A stretch of 64,000 nucleotides of DNA from Corynespora cassiicola. Lineage: Eukaryota; Ascomycota; Dothideomycetes; Pleosporales; Corynesporascaceae. The DNA is taken from positions 3,162,001 through 3,226,000 of the forward strand of contig JAEUWY010000005.1 of assembly GCA_022059125.1 (NCBI GenBank), in the 5' to 3' direction. How positions within the stretch are numbered: the stretch's first letter is position 1; each line of letters starts with the position of its first letter. A program made the position numbers and the translations under genes. The notes below the pieces were generated by a model. That model did no database searches. It had not been told where the DNA came from and saw only the letters and a program-made list of their open reading frames with translations. Positions 41,697 through 56,300 of this stretch are shown here, one piece after another.

Positions 41697-42352
41697 AAGC
41701 ATTTATATAAAACTTTAAAGCTTAATAACTTTTTTAGTATAATAGCTATTAAAATAAAAATTTAACATTTATAAGCTTAGTATTTATAGCTTTTTATAGA
41801 TAAAAGACTGTATTTATAAGCTTACTAATAAGAAAGTTATTAAGCTTTAAAGTTTATATAGAATAGTATTAGTTTAGTTAATATAATAATTTTAAAATAG
41901 CTATAATAAACTATAATATCTTTTTTATAAATAAAATAAGTAACGTAGTTTTTAAACGAGTGGTTAATCTAAGTAAGTAGCTAATTTTTAATCTGCGCGT
42001 TATTTACGCAGTAATATTATATACTTATACTATAAAAATAATTTTTTTATAAATAGTAATAAATCTAAAAAATAAATTAGCTTACTATAATTATTAATAA
42101 ATACTATTATAAGTATAAAAGTTATATTTTTTTTATTATAATATTTACAGCGTTTTACACCGCGTATTTTATATATAACCTTTTTACTAGTATTATAGTT
42201 TCTATTTTTTTTAAGTAAATATATTACTTATTTTTTCTACTATTAGAGTTTTTTTTATTTATATATACTTTTATTTTTTTAACTAATACTTTATAAGTTT
42301 ATTAATTATGCTTTATATACGCGTTTAGCTTTTCTGTAATAATATTATATTA

Positions 42353-43723
42353 ACGTAATCTATAAATAAGTCGGCTATATAAGCAAGTCGGCTAGTTTTC
42401 TAACTACTTTAACACGCGCTTTTTATATCTATAATACTTTTACTAAAAATCTCTAAATTATTAAATAATAAAAACTCTATAATTTTTATTTTTTTAGCTA
42501 TTAAAAATAATTTAATTAAAATTATATAACGCGCTGCTTCTACGTATAATATTTTTTATATTATATTAAATAACTAACGCGCCGGATAATCTGCGCAACG
42601 TAATTACTAGCTTAATTTAAAATAGCTAACTAAGCTTAAAAAAATAATTATTACTTATATTTTTAAGCTAGATTTAAAAAAATTCGCGCCTATAATAAGT
42701 ACTATATATAATATAACTAATTAATTACTTACTAAATAAAAAGCAGACTATATTAGTATTAACTAGTTTAGTAACTTTATTAAGCGTTAGCTAAAGCTTT
42801 AAATTTAATTAATTTACTAATAGAATTACTAGCAGGCTCTGTATAAAAATTTTAAAATTATTAACTTTTAGTTTAAATTACTGTATTATATAAAAAAATA
42901 GTATTATTAATAAAAATATATATAACTTTAATAAGATAAACTTTATAATAAATATAATTTTAGCTTAATTAGTAGTTACAGCTTTAAAAAAGCAAAATTA
43001 GCTAAAAAATATTTAATTAAATAATTATAAATAAATTATAGTAATTTAAAGAATTAACGCGTACAGCTAAATAATTTTTTTTTAATTTTTATAAATAAGT
43101 ACTACTTTTTAATATAGTATAAAAATAATAATATTTTATTTAGCTAGTATATATTATTTAGTAAAACAGACTAAATAATAAATAAGCTAAAAGTATATTA
43201 GTTAAAGTATTTTGATATTTATACGCAGAGCCGTATAGTAGAAATATATTAACTATTTATTATTAATAGCTATAAAAGCTATAACTTTTTAGTTTTTACA
43301 ATTTCTATAAAATAAATAAAATTATTACTTTCTATATATTTTAATATTTATTATATTTTTTCTAATTTTTTAATATAAAGTACTTTTTACTTTTAAAGCG
43401 GGTGTATAGTAATAAAATTACTTTTTTTACTAGCTTTTAAAAAAAAAATTAAATAATTTTTTATAAAAACTAATATACGCGTAAGCTTCTAAAAAATAAA
43501 AATAGTTTTATATAATTTAAAAATAATATTATTAAAGCTTAACATAAAGCTATATACGTTTATACTAGTTTTTTTAAAAACTATTTAGTAAAAAGTTATA
43601 ATATTAAGTAACGCGTATAAGCTAAAAGTTTAATTAATATTAATTTATAACAGAGTTAGAAAGTATAAAAGCTTATTATCTGCTTTTATTTTTATAGCTA
43701 TTAATTAGCTTAAAAAAAAGTGT
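42353..43723 (+). mobile_element. Fot1-like element, 5' part, interrupted
   Basis: After TA (42351-42352) the end reads ACGTAATCTATAAATAAGTC, with the doubled AAGTCGGCT motif about 17 nt apart. The inside parallels the 49957 element (for example ACGCGCCGGATAATCTGCGCAACG versus its counterpart near 50190). Homology to the transposon at 10785-12636 stops in the run AGCTTAAAAAAAAG, where TGTAACGAACC begins, so the Ty3/gypsy relic probably inserted here. The missing right part is not located. Confidence 0.65.
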
Positions 43724-46700
43724 AACGAACCTCGTTCGTATAAAATCTGAATTTACTTTTTAGTATTACGTACGTAACTTTAACTTCTAACTAAACTTTA
43801 ACTTTAACTTTTAATCTAACTCTAATTTAAGTCTAAATATTTAGCTATTTAAATTTTTTATTTTTTTATAACTAAAACTGTACTAAACTAAACTAAAAAT
43901 AAAAATTTTTAAAAAAAAATATAAAAAAATATAATATTTCTAGATAGTTCTGTAGTTTAAAAATATTTTTTCGTATAAAACTTATAAATTCTAATTTATA
44001 ATTATTTTTAGTTTTATAAATTTCTATTTTAAGTAGTATTTAAGCCGTATTAGAGACAAATCGCTCTATATTTTTATATTATATTTTTAAATTCTTTTTT
44101 ACTAGTAACAGCTTAAAAATATTATTTTTTTATTTATTAGAAAAAAAAGTATAACTAAATAGTATACGTATTAAACTGAGTCTATTTTAAATTACTATAT
44201 ATATTTTTAACTTTTAGTAAAATTGAAATTTTTTTTAAATTTTTTAATAATTAAAGCTTTTAAATTTAAAACTTTTATTTTTATATAAGTTAAATTATTT
44301 TTAAAAAAAACGCGTTGTACGCTAAAGTAAAAACTAAATAACTACTAAAAATCTACTAGTATTAATTTTAACTATTAATATTTAGCACTATATACTTTTT
44401 AAATATTTTTATAGAAAAAACTATTTAAAAATTAAGCCGGCTGTAAAAACAGTTTTAATTTTTTAATAATAATTTAAAATTTATTAAATTTTTATACTAA
44501 TTTAATAACAGCGATTTCTATTTTTTACTAATAAAAATAAAAATTTTATAATTATAAGCTAAAATACTAGAATTTAAAGCTGCTGCTACAGACTTTTTTT
44601 TTTAAAATAAAAAATAACTAAAACTATTATTATTAACTTATATTTAATAACTATTTAAATTACTTTTAATTTTAGTTTAAATAAAGTTATCTAAGCAGAT
44701 TTTTAAAATTAAGCTTTTTAGTAATAAAAAAGCTGTTATTTTTTTATAATAGCTAGCTTTTTTTTAAAATTACTTTAATATTAATTAAAACTACTATTTT
44801 ATTAAGTAAGCTCGTATAGCGGAAGTTTAGAAATATATATTAAAACTAGTTTAAAAATACTTAAAGCTTTGTTATTTAGCTGATAACTTTTAAAAATAGT
44901 TTTTTAATAAAAAAAAATACTTAATTTTTTAAAATTATATTTTATTTTAAAAAATAAAAAAATAGAAAATTAAGTAGCTTTTTATCAGCTGTAAATAGAA
45001 TAAAAAAAACTTTTTTTTACTTTTAAAGTCTAATTTTTATCCGCTGCTATTAAAAGTAAAATATAAAAAAAAAAGTTTTTTTATTTATAGAAAAAAATAA
45101 TTTTAGCTTTATAAGTTTTAAATTTTAAATTTAAATTTCTGTAGAATAACTTTTTTAATAATATAGTAAAATATTTTTTTTTATAATATAGAACGCTAAA
45201 GTATTTTTATATCTGCTATTAACAAAAGTAAAAAAAATATTTTTAGCTTTACTTTATATAAAGTTTTAAAAAACTAGAAGCTAACTAACTTATTTACAGT
45301 ATCTATATAAAAAAAAAAAATTATTTACTAGTATACTATCTGCGTAAAATTATAATTACTATACTAATATAAAATTAGTAAACTATTTAAAACAGCTTTA
45401 GCTATAAAAAAAACTGCTATAACTATAGTAAATAAAGCTATTTTATATATAATTATAACTTTCTGTAAATAAGCTAAATTTTATTTAAAAATAATTTATA
45501 AAACTAATTTAAAAACGCGATTAACTTTAATAAACTTAGTTTAGTTTAATTAGAAAATAAAAATTTTTAAGAAAAATTTTTATTTTAAGTTACAGTAAAT
45601 ATAATTTATTTAATATAAACTTATTAAATTTATTAGAAAACTACTATTTTTAAATATTTTCTGTTTTTTATTTTAACAGGCTTAAAATCTATTTATATTT
45701 TTTATTAATACTAATATATAAGGATTTTTATTTATTAATACTTCTATTATAGTATTTTTAGTTTGTATTTTTTTAAATATTTATTTAAAAACTACTTTAT
45801 AAAGTTAAAATATAAAATTTTTAAAATTTAATTAAAATTTTAACTACTTATTATATTTGCTTTTATTTTCGTCTAAATAAACGTACTATTTTAAATTATT
45901 TTTTATTATTTTTAATCTAAAATTCTAAAACTGTATTATTAGTTTAAAATTAATAATAAAGTTTAAATTTAAACTAAATACAGAACATAACCGGATTATA
46001 TAACTAGTTTAATATATTTTTTTTTATATATTTACTCTACTTATCTTTTAACGCTTATATTTTTTTATAACTAGCTAGAAAATAGAGTAAAATATTTTCT
46101 GTAAAAATATATTATAAAAAAAAAATACGTAAAAAACTAAAAAAGTTTAAAAATTTATCTGTATTAATTTTAAAAACTTAAACTTTTTTAATTTAAATAT
46201 TTTTTTTAACTAACGTTTAATACTGTTCTAAATTTAGCTGTAATTTTTAAATAGCTGCTATATCTACTAACGCTTTTTATTTTTAAATAAAATAACTTAA
46301 AAATAAATTTTTTATAATAACTATTTATAAAATTAACTAACGAATTTAGAACTTCTATTTTTTAAATAAAACTGTTATTTTTTTAATACTAAACTAACTA
46401 CTTTTTATATATAAATTTTATTAGAATATATTTAACTTAAAGGCCGCACTCTATCTCTCTCTATAGTAACTATATAATTATAAAATTATCTTAACTAAAC
46501 TTTTTCTAAATAGCTATAGTTTTTTATATAAGTAAAATTTTAAAAAACTTAAAGCTACTTAGAAATTTATAATAATTTAATTTTAATATAGTTTTATTAA
46601 GTAGAGCCGGAGTTTTTTTATATTTTTTATTCTCTGTATTTATAAATTAAATAGAAAACTTAAAGTATATATTAACTATTATAAATTAAACACTTTTACT

Positions 46701-48951
46701 TAAAAGAACGTTTATTTAATATTTTAAATAAATAAACTGCTAGTAAAGTTTAGTAAAACTAAGTTTTTTACAAAATTAGATATTTACGCTGTGTTTAATA
46801 AAATTTATATAAACTTTAATAGTAAAAAATATACTATTTTTTAAATATAATACAGAATATATAAATATAAAGTTTTTTTATTTAGGCTGTATAACAGTCT
46901 AGCTATATTCTAGTAGTTTATAAATAATATTTTAATAGACTATTTTAACAACTTCTGTATTATATATTTAAATAATATTTTTATTTACTTTAAAAATAAA
47001 CTAATTTATATTTAGTATATTAAAGCTATTTTAAAACGATTATGTTAGACTAAACTATAAATAAATATAGCCAAATCTAAATTTTATATAAAATATACTT
47101 AATATTTAAAATATATTTTAACTAACTAAAAATTAAAAGTAAATTTAAAAAAGTAGAAGCTCTGCGGAACTAGGTTTAATCTACTACTATTGCTAAAATA
47201 AAATTATTTTTAAAATTTACTAGCTTTTACTCATAATTCGTACTAAAATATTTCTAAATAGTTTTTTTAATTAGTATATTTTAAAGTTTTATAGTATTTT
47301 TTAAATAGACTTTAGCGTATAATTAAGCTTTTTTTTCTATTCTAACGCTATATTATTTTAATTTTAAGTTATTTATAAAACTAAAAACAAACGTATTAGA
47401 TAGTATAATTATAAATATATAATTCTAGTAACACGCTAACAGGAAATAGTACTTTTATACTTTTTACAGTAAAATTTTATTTAGCTTTAAACTAAACTAA
47501 AGAATATATAATAAAAAACTTTTTATTATTATTACTGCTTTTAAAAAATAGCGAGCTAATTTTTCTTCTATAAAATATTAAATCTAAATATATTTTAATT
47601 ATAAATTATTTAAGTACTTTATAACTACTAAAGTTTTTAACGCGCGATAAGTAAAATAAATAAAAAATTTAGCACTTTTTAATTTCTATATTAAATATAC
47701 TTTAAATAAAAATAATATTAAAGCTAATATTCTCAGTTGTCGCGAATAGAATATAAAATTTTTTCTACTATTTAGTATAATAATTATTTTTATATATTAA
47801 TTAAACTATATTATTTTAGTTTCCGGATTAACGCTGAGTTAGTTTAAAAATATATTAAAATTTAGACTAAGTATGTTATTTGTGTATATATAATATTTTC
47901 TAAAAACTTTATAAATTTTAATTTTTTTAAATTTATTAATATTTTTTTAAAAGAAAATTAATTAAGCTTTATAAAAAAATAAAAAAATTTATTTAACTAG
48001 TACTAGACACAGAATAAATTTATATTATATTTATATTAGTTATATATTTTTTAGAATTTTACGCTTATTACACACTTAATATAAAAAATTTATAACTAAG
48101 TTTTTTCTGCACACTCTAGCTTTATAAAAATCTATTAGTAACTAGTTTAAAAGTACTATTAAAAAAGTATAGTTAATTTATATAAATAATATATAAAGAA
48201 TTGCCTCGCTTATTAATAAATATATTTAAAATAAATTTAAACTACTAAAGAAATCTATTTACTTTCTATTCTAAATAAATTTATATAATATTTCTGTATA
48301 GATTTTAAAAAATTCCCCTGTAATAAAGCTAGATATAACTAAATTTTAATAATTATTAATTAACTTTTTAAATAAGTTATATTAATTTTTTATTATAAAA
48401 ATATTAACGCACGTAGTAGAGCCTATCTATTTATTTAGTAGATATACTAATTTAAATATATTTTAAAAATTATTATGTTTAACTAAAAACTATAGTTTAT
48501 CTCTAGCTTTTAGTTTAAATTCTATTATATTGTTAGTATTAAAATTAAATTATTTATTATATACTATAAAAAAACAGACAGCTAAACTAAAATTATAAAT
48601 TAATATATTAACTAAAGACTAAAGCTATTTATAAGCTATTACTAGAATAACTAAAGCGAACTTCTGCTATTAATAAATTATACTTAAATTATTCTACTAT
48701 ATATAAGCTTAGAAATAACTTTATATCAAGTTTTATTTAGTTCTAAACTCTATTAGAGTTAGTATTAAAAAAAACTTAAATTTTTAAAATTTTAAAAAAA
48801 ACTAAACTACTAAAATATTTTAGTTTTAGTTTTTTAGATATATAAAATATAAAAAATTACGAAATTTCTTTTTAAAAAAGCTTAGAAATAGATATAAGTT
48901 TAAGTTAATTCTTATTACTGCTAAGTAGATTAGAATATTAAAAATTAAATA
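43724..48951 (+). mobile_element. Ty3/gypsy relic 1, RIP-destroyed
   Basis: Plus-strand reading (with stops) at 46761-46805 gives KFFTKLDIYAVFNKI, the RT motif of Ty3/gypsy elements, and at 46947-46985 NFCIIYLNNIFIY, where the catalytic YLDD has become YLNN by G-to-A changes in both Asp codons. The left edge TGTAACGAACC, containing the inverted CGAAC/GTTCG, could be an LTR start. I could not locate a second LTR by eye, so limits are approximate. Confidence 0.65.
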
Positions 48952-48953
48952 TA

Positions 48954-51900
48954 ATATATACTACAGGCGAGTCGGTTAACAGGCGAGTCAGTTACTTTTA
49001 CTAAAACTATACTAAAATCTAATTTATTATAGTCTAAAATACTATACTTTAGCTTTTTATAGCAGATTATAGTACGTAATATTATTTAAAAAAAAAATTT
49101 ATATTAATTTTATACGTTCGCGCGTTATATTTAATTTAATTATATTTTTTATAGTATTTTTAAAATAGCTTATTTTTTTAAACGCGTATTTACTTTTTTC
49201 CTTTTTTTTATTACTATATATTTTAAACTTTTTTAAAGCTGTTAATTACTATTTATTTTTAACTATTAAAATTTTTTTTTTAAATTTATTTTTTTTATAT
49301 AATTTTTATTACGTAGTAGCTTTATTAGCTGCTTAAAATTTTCTAATTTTTTATTAAACTAAAACTAGCTTATACGTAATAATTGCGGCTTTTTTTAACA
49401 CTTTTTTAAATACTTTAACTATAAATATAAAAAAACTATTTATATATTTTTAAATTTTTAACTTTATAAGCATTAATTATAATTTAAATTCTAATATATT
49501 ACTAAAAGTTTATAATTATTAAAGTGTGTTATTTACAGTAAGTAGTAGTAATAAAGTTTAAAGCTTTATATTAAAAGCTAATATAATCTGTTTTAAGTTA
49601 AAAGGAACTAATTTAGTACTTTAAAACTTTTTTTAAATATTACTAGAAATAAATACTATATTATAAACTGCTTTAAAGTATAGCAGAAACTTAAACTTTA
49701 TAAAATAAGTAATTTAGTTATATATAAATATTTTAGCTTAGCGTCTATACGCAGTTTTTAAAAAAATAAAATAATTTATATTAAATAACTACAGAAAGTG
49801 TAATAAATATAAAAATATATATAAAATAATAATTTTATTATTTTTACAGTATTACTAGAAAAAAAGTAATTTATAGTTTTTATAGCTATTAATAACTAGC
49901 AGTTAGTAAATACTAATAGTATACTTTTTTATATATTTATTAAAGTACTTTAACTAACGTAAACTACAAGCGAGCGAGCTATATAAGCGAGCGAGCCACC
50001 TCCTAACTGCTCTAACGCAGACCACTTACATCTATAATACTATAACTAAAAAAAGTCTAATCAGCCTATAAAGAGGCCTTAGTAACTCTAGTTTTTTTAG
50101 CTATTAAAAATAATTTAATTTAAAGCGTGCGATAAGCTGTTTTAGTATATAATACCCTGCGTATAATAGTTAGTTATTAATATGCTAGACGACCTGCGCG
50201 ACGTAATTACCAGCCTAACTTAAAATAGCTAACTAAGCTTAAAAAAAATATAATTATTATTTATATTTTTAAGCTAAATTTATAAGAATTCGCACTTACA
50301 CTAACTACTATATATAATATAGCTAATTAATTACTTACAGCGCGAGGTGCGGACTATATTAGTATTAACTAATTTAGTAACTTTATTAAGCGTTAGCTAG
50401 ATTTTTAAGTTTAATTAATTTACTAGTAAAATTACTAGCGTGTTTTTTATAAAAATTCTAAAATTATTAGTTTTTAGTTTAAGTTACTGTATTATATAAA
50501 AAAAAATATAGTATTATTAATAAAAATATATATAACTTTAATAAGACAGGCTTTATAATAAGTGTAATTTTAACTTAATTAGTAGTTATAGCTTTAGAAA
50601 AACAGAATTAACTTAAAAGTATTTAGCTAAATAATTATAAGTAAGTTATAGTAATTTAGAGAATTAACGCGTGCGGCTAAATAATTTTTTTTTATTATTT
50701 TTACAGATAAGTACTATTTTTCTATATAGTATAAAAGTAATAATATTTTATTTAGCTAGTATATATTGTTTAGCGAGACAGGCTGAATAATAAATTAGCT
50801 AAAAATATATTAGCTAGAATATTTTAATATTTATATACAGAGCTGTATAATAGAGATATACTAACTACTTATTATTAACAGCTATAAAAGCTATAATTTT
50901 TTAGCTTTTTAGAACTTCTGTAAAGTAAGTAAAATTATTACTTTTTATATATTTTTATATTTATTATATTTTTTTTAGTTTTTTAATATAAAGTATTTTT
51001 CGCTTTTAAAGCGGGCGTATAGTAATAAAATTTTTAGCTTAGCACGTAATTATATTAACTATATTAATAAAATTACTTTTCTACTAGCTTTTAAAAAAAT
51101 TTTTAAATAATTTTTTATAAAAAGTAATATACGTATAAATTTCTAAAAAGTAAAAATAGTTTTATATAATTTATAGGCTGTACTATTAAAGCTTAACGTA
51201 AAGCTATATACGTTTACACTAGTTATTTTTAAAACTATTTTATAAAAAGCTAGAATACTAAGTAACGCGTATAAGCTAAAAGCTTAGTTAATATTAATTT
51301 AAAATAAAATTAGAAAATATAAAAGCTTATTACTAGCCTTAATTATTAAAGCTTTTGCTTAATTTAATAAAAGTACTGTAATACTAACTTATAAAGTTAT
51401 ATTATTTTATATATAAGTTAAAAATTTTAAAAAGGCTAATAAAGCTGCTATACAGCGTATAAAGTGAAAAAAAAAACAGATCTAGTATAAAAGAACTTTA
51501 ATAAAAGCTAAAGAGGCTGAAATTGTAGCTTAAAAAAATGTTAAAAAGTAATTAAATAAGAAAAGATGTAAAAAGATAGCTTATTTTAGTAGCAGCCGGC
51601 AGTTAAAAGCGCGCTGTACACGCTGCAGAAAGTAAAAACATAATTTTTATATATATAAAATAATAGTATAACTACTGTAGTTACTTCTTATATTAAGTTA
51701 TTATAGTATTTTTTTAAAGTGGTTAAGTAGGTGGTTGCGCACGTATTAGAGCAGTTAGAAAGTAGCTCGCTCGCTTGTGTAGCTCGCTCGCTTATAGTTT
51801 ATATTACTTAAAATTAAGTTTATTAGTTATCTAGCTATTACTAAAAATTTTAATAATCTAGTTTTAAAGCAGATTTTTTTTATATTAGCTAATAAAGTAG

Positions 51901-52659
51901 TAGCGCGCTTTAAAAATAATAAAAAATAAAATAATTTATTTTTTAATATTAATATTTTATATAACTGTTATCTACTCGCAGTTATCTAACTAAACTATTT
52001 TTAATTTTTTTTATTATTTTAAAACTATAATAACTGCTTTTATTAATATTTAGTTTATTATAAAATTTATTTTATTAAAATTATATGTATTATTATTTTA
52101 AATACTATATTTAGCTTTAATACTAGCTACTAAATTAAACTAGCTTTAAATTACTTTAGAGTTTTTATATTTAGCTTTTTTATAATTATACTTCTAATTA
52201 AATTTTACTTTAAGTTTTAGTTAACGCTTTATAAATATACTAAGCTAGTTTATATTAATAAAGTTTAGATTACGCTTAAAGCGTAGAAAATTAGCTATAA
52301 CAGCTATATTTATTAGCTAAAAGCTAAATTTTCGCGCGTTTAGCTTAAATATATAATTAATAATTATTTATTTTTTATTATTATCTAACTTTTATAAATT
52401 AGATATAGTATTAACTTATAAAAGTTATTCTATATATTAGTTATTTAGTATATTTTAAAATACTTTATAAATAGCTGCAGCGTATTACTAAAAAAATTTA
52501 TATTTTATTTAAAAGCTTAAAATATAAGCTGTACTTAAGCTTTCTAAAATATATTAATAATAAATTATAATTAAAATATTAGTATAAAAAAAGTATTTTA
52601 GTGTAGTTTTAGTAAAAGTAACTAACTTATCTATTAACTAACTCGCTTGTAGTATACGT
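48954..52659. mobile_element. Fot1-like element A with a second element nested inside
   Basis: Ends flanked by TA (48952-48953, 52660-52661). Ends carry CAGGCGAGTC doubled about 16 nt apart (CAGGCGAGTCGGTTAA then CAGGCGAGTCAGTT), mirrored at 52600-52655. Removing the nested 49957-51804 element leaves about 1856 nt, the size of the copy at 10785. Same family as element B, in opposite orientation. Confidence 0.8.
49957..51804 (+). mobile_element. Fot1-like element nested in element A
   Basis: TA at 49955-49956 and 51805-51806. Ends show AAGCGAGCGAGC twice, 17 nt apart. The empty site can be read in element B (56035-56080 region, reverse strand), which has a single TA where A has the insert, proving the insertion. 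The inner sequence parallels the Pogo transposase region, with the GCAGCCGGCAGTTAAAAGCG stretch near 51592 matching the C-terminal part of the copy at 10785-12636. RIP-destroyed. Confidence 0.8.
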
Positions 52660-53392
52660 TATACAGTTATATACTAAAGCTAAAATTTATATATTATATC
52701 TACGCTTTAACAGCGCGAAACAGCTAATATTTAAAAATTATAAAAAATATAATAAATATAAAAATATATAAGAAAAAATAATTTTTTTTTATAAAAATTC
52801 TAGAATATAAATAATTTATAGTTTTTATAATTGTTAATTATAAGTAGCTAGTACGTACTTATAGTAATTAGTTTTATATATTTATTAAAATATTTAACTA
52901 AGTAAAAGCGAGCTAGTTATTAGTTTAGCTATTAAAATTTATTTTAAAAGTTTAATTGCGTAGTAAATTTTTAAACTAAATATTAATAAATAAACTATTT
53001 ATAAAAATACTAAAAAATAAAAATAAATAACTTACAGCTTTACGTTTTAAATAATAGTAATTTATTTATAGTTTTTTAGCTAATTTTTTTTTAAAAAATT
53101 TTTTAAACTTATAATAACTATTTACAGTATAATTTTATTTATTATAAAACTAGTTTTTATTAAAGTTATAAATCTTATTATTAATAGTTCTTTATTTTTA
53201 TTTTATTTTTTTTATTAAGTTAAACTAACGCAGAATAGCTGTAAAATTTTTATAATAATTTATTAATAATTATATAAATAGTTTTAGCACATACAGAGCT
53301 TTAGTATTTACTTAATAAAGTTATTTATTTAGTTTTTACTAATAGATTTACTATTCTACGCTTTAAATAGTTTATTTATTATATTTTATATA

Positions 53393-56300
53393 ATATATAC
53401 TACAGGCGAGTCAGTTAACAGGCGAGTCAGTTACTTTTACTAAAACTATACTAAAATACTTTTTTTACACTAATATTTTAATAATAACTTATTATTAATA
53501 CGTTTTAGAAAGCTTAAGTATAGTTTATATTTTAAGCTTTTAAATAAAATATAAATTTTTTCTAGTAATATACTATAGCTATTTATAAAGTATTTTAAAG
53601 TATACTAAGTAACTAACGCGCAGAACGACCTTTATAAACTAATACTATATCTAATTTATAAAAATTAAATAATAAAAAAAAGTAGATAATTATTAATTAT
53701 ATACTTAAGCTAAATATATAAAAATTTAGCTTTTAGCTAGTAAATATAGCTATTAACGTAAACTATAAGCGAGTTAGACACACAAACAAATCGGATAGTT
53801 TTCTAAGTGCTCTGCCGCAGGCTACCACCCACACAACTACTCTAAAAAAATATTATAATAACTTAATATAAAAAGTAACTAGAGTAGTTATACTATATTT
53901 TTACTTTCTATAGCGCGTGCAGCGTATTTTTAACTGCTAGCTGCTACTAAAGTAAACTACTTTTTTACATTTTTTTTTATTTAATTACTTTTTAATATTT
54001 TTTTAAGTAATAATTTTAGCTTTTTTAGTTTTTATTAAAGTTTTTTTATACTAAATTTATTTTTTTTTCGCTTTATATACTGCGTAGCGGCTTTATTAGC
54101 TTTTTTAAAGTTTTTATTTTAGCTTTTAAGTAATACAGCTATATAAAATATTACTATAGTTTTTTTTAAGCTAATTAATAGCTGTAATAACAGAAGTAAG
54201 TAATAAATTTTTATACTTTTTTACTTTATTATAGATTAATATTAATTAAACTTTTAGCTCGTACGCGTTACTTAGTATTTTAACTTTTTACTAAATAGTT
54301 TTAGAAAAAGCTAGCGTAAGCGTATATAATTTTATATTAAATTTTAACAGTACTATTTTTAAATTATATAGAACTATTTCTGTTTTTTAGAAACTCGCGC
54401 GTATATTAGCTTTTATAAAAAATTATTTAAAATTTTTTTTAAAAGCTAGCAGAAAAATAGTTTTGTTAATATAGTTAATATAATTATATACTAAGCTAAA
54501 AATTTTATTACTATACGCCTGCTTTAAAAGCGAAAAACACCTTATATTAAAAAGCTAGAAAAAATATAATAAATATAGAAGTATATAAAAAGTAATAATT
54601 TTACTTATTTTATAGAGGTCTTAAAAAGCTAAAAAGTTATAGTTTTTATAGCTGTTAATAATAAATAGTTAGTATATTTCTACTGTACAGCTCTGTATAT
54701 AAATATTAAAATATTCTAGCTAACATACTTTTAGCTAATTTATTATTTAGCCTGTTTTGCTAAGTAATATACACTAACTAAATAAAATATTATTACTTTT
54801 ATACTATATAAAAAAATAGTATTTACCTGTAAAAATAATAAAAAAAAAATTACTTAGCTGCACGTGTTAATTCTCTAAATTATTATAATTTACTTATAAT
54901 TATTTAGCTAAGTATTTTTAAGTTAATTCTATTTTTTTAAAACTGTAACTACTAATTAAGCTAAAATTATTTTTATTATAAAATCTGTTTTATTAAAGTT
55001 ATATATATTTTTATTAATAATACTGTATTTTTTTTTATATAATACAGCAACTTAAACTAAAAGCTAATAATTTTAAAATTTTTATACAGAACGCGCTAGT
55101 AATTCTACTAATAAATTAATTAAATTTAAAAGTCTAGCTAACGCTTAATAAAGTTACTAAGCTAGTTAATACTAATATAGCCCGCCTCTCGCGCAGTAAG
55201 TAATTAATTAGCTATATTATATATAGTATTTAGTATAAGTACAAATTTTTGCGAATCTAGCTTAAAAATATAAATAATAATTACTTTTTTTTAATTTTAG
55301 TTAGGTGCTTTAAGTTAAGCTGGTAATTATATTAAACAGATTATTTAGCGTATTAATTATTTAATATAGTATAGAAAACGCTATACACAGAAGCAGCACG
55401 TTGCACACTTTAAATAAAATTATTTTTAATAGCTAAAAAAATAAGAATTACTAAAGCCTCTTTATAGGCTAATTAGATATTTTTTAGTTATAGTATTATA
55501 GGTGTAGGTAGCTCGCAGCAGGGCACTTAAAAAGCTATCTAACTTATTTATGTATCCGACTCGCTTATAAATTACGTTATAGCTAATTTTTTACGCGCTA
55601 AACGTAATTTAAACTCTATTAATATAAACTAGTTTAGTATATTTATAAAGCGTTAACTAAAGCTTAAAGTAAAATTTAATTAAAAATATAACTATAAAAA
55701 AGCTAAATATAAAAACTCTAAAGTAATTTAATGCTAATTTAATCTAATAGCTAGTATTAAAGCTAAGTATAGTATTTAAAATAATAATACGTATAACTTT
55801 AATAAAATAAATTTTATAATAAGCTAAATATTAATAAAAACAGTTATTATAGTTTTAAAATAATAATAAAAATTAAAAAAAATTTAGCTAGGTAACCGCG
55901 AGTAGATAATAGTTATATAAAATATTAATACTAAAAAATAAGCTATTTTATTTTTTATTATTTTTAAAGCGCGTTACTACTTTACTAGCTAATATAAAAA
56001 AAAATCTACTTTAAAACTAGGTTATTAAAATTTTTAATAACAGCTAAATAACTAATAAGCTTAATTTTAAGTAGTTAAAATATTTTAACAAATATATAAA
56101 AAAGTATACTATTAGTATTTATTAACTACTAATTATTAATAGCTATAAAAGTTACGAATTACTCTTTTTTCAGTAATACTATAAAAATAATAAAATTATT
56201 ATTTTATATATATTTTTATATTTATTATACTTTTTACAGCTATTTAATATAAATTATTTTATTTTTTTAAAAACTGCGTATAAATATTAAGCCGAAATAC

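Noticed and set aside
43724..43760. TGTAACGAACC...TTCGTATAAA as a proven LTR start
   Set aside because: It interrupts the Fot1-like homology as an insertion edge should, but I found no matching second LTR or target duplication, so LTR limits are not asserted.
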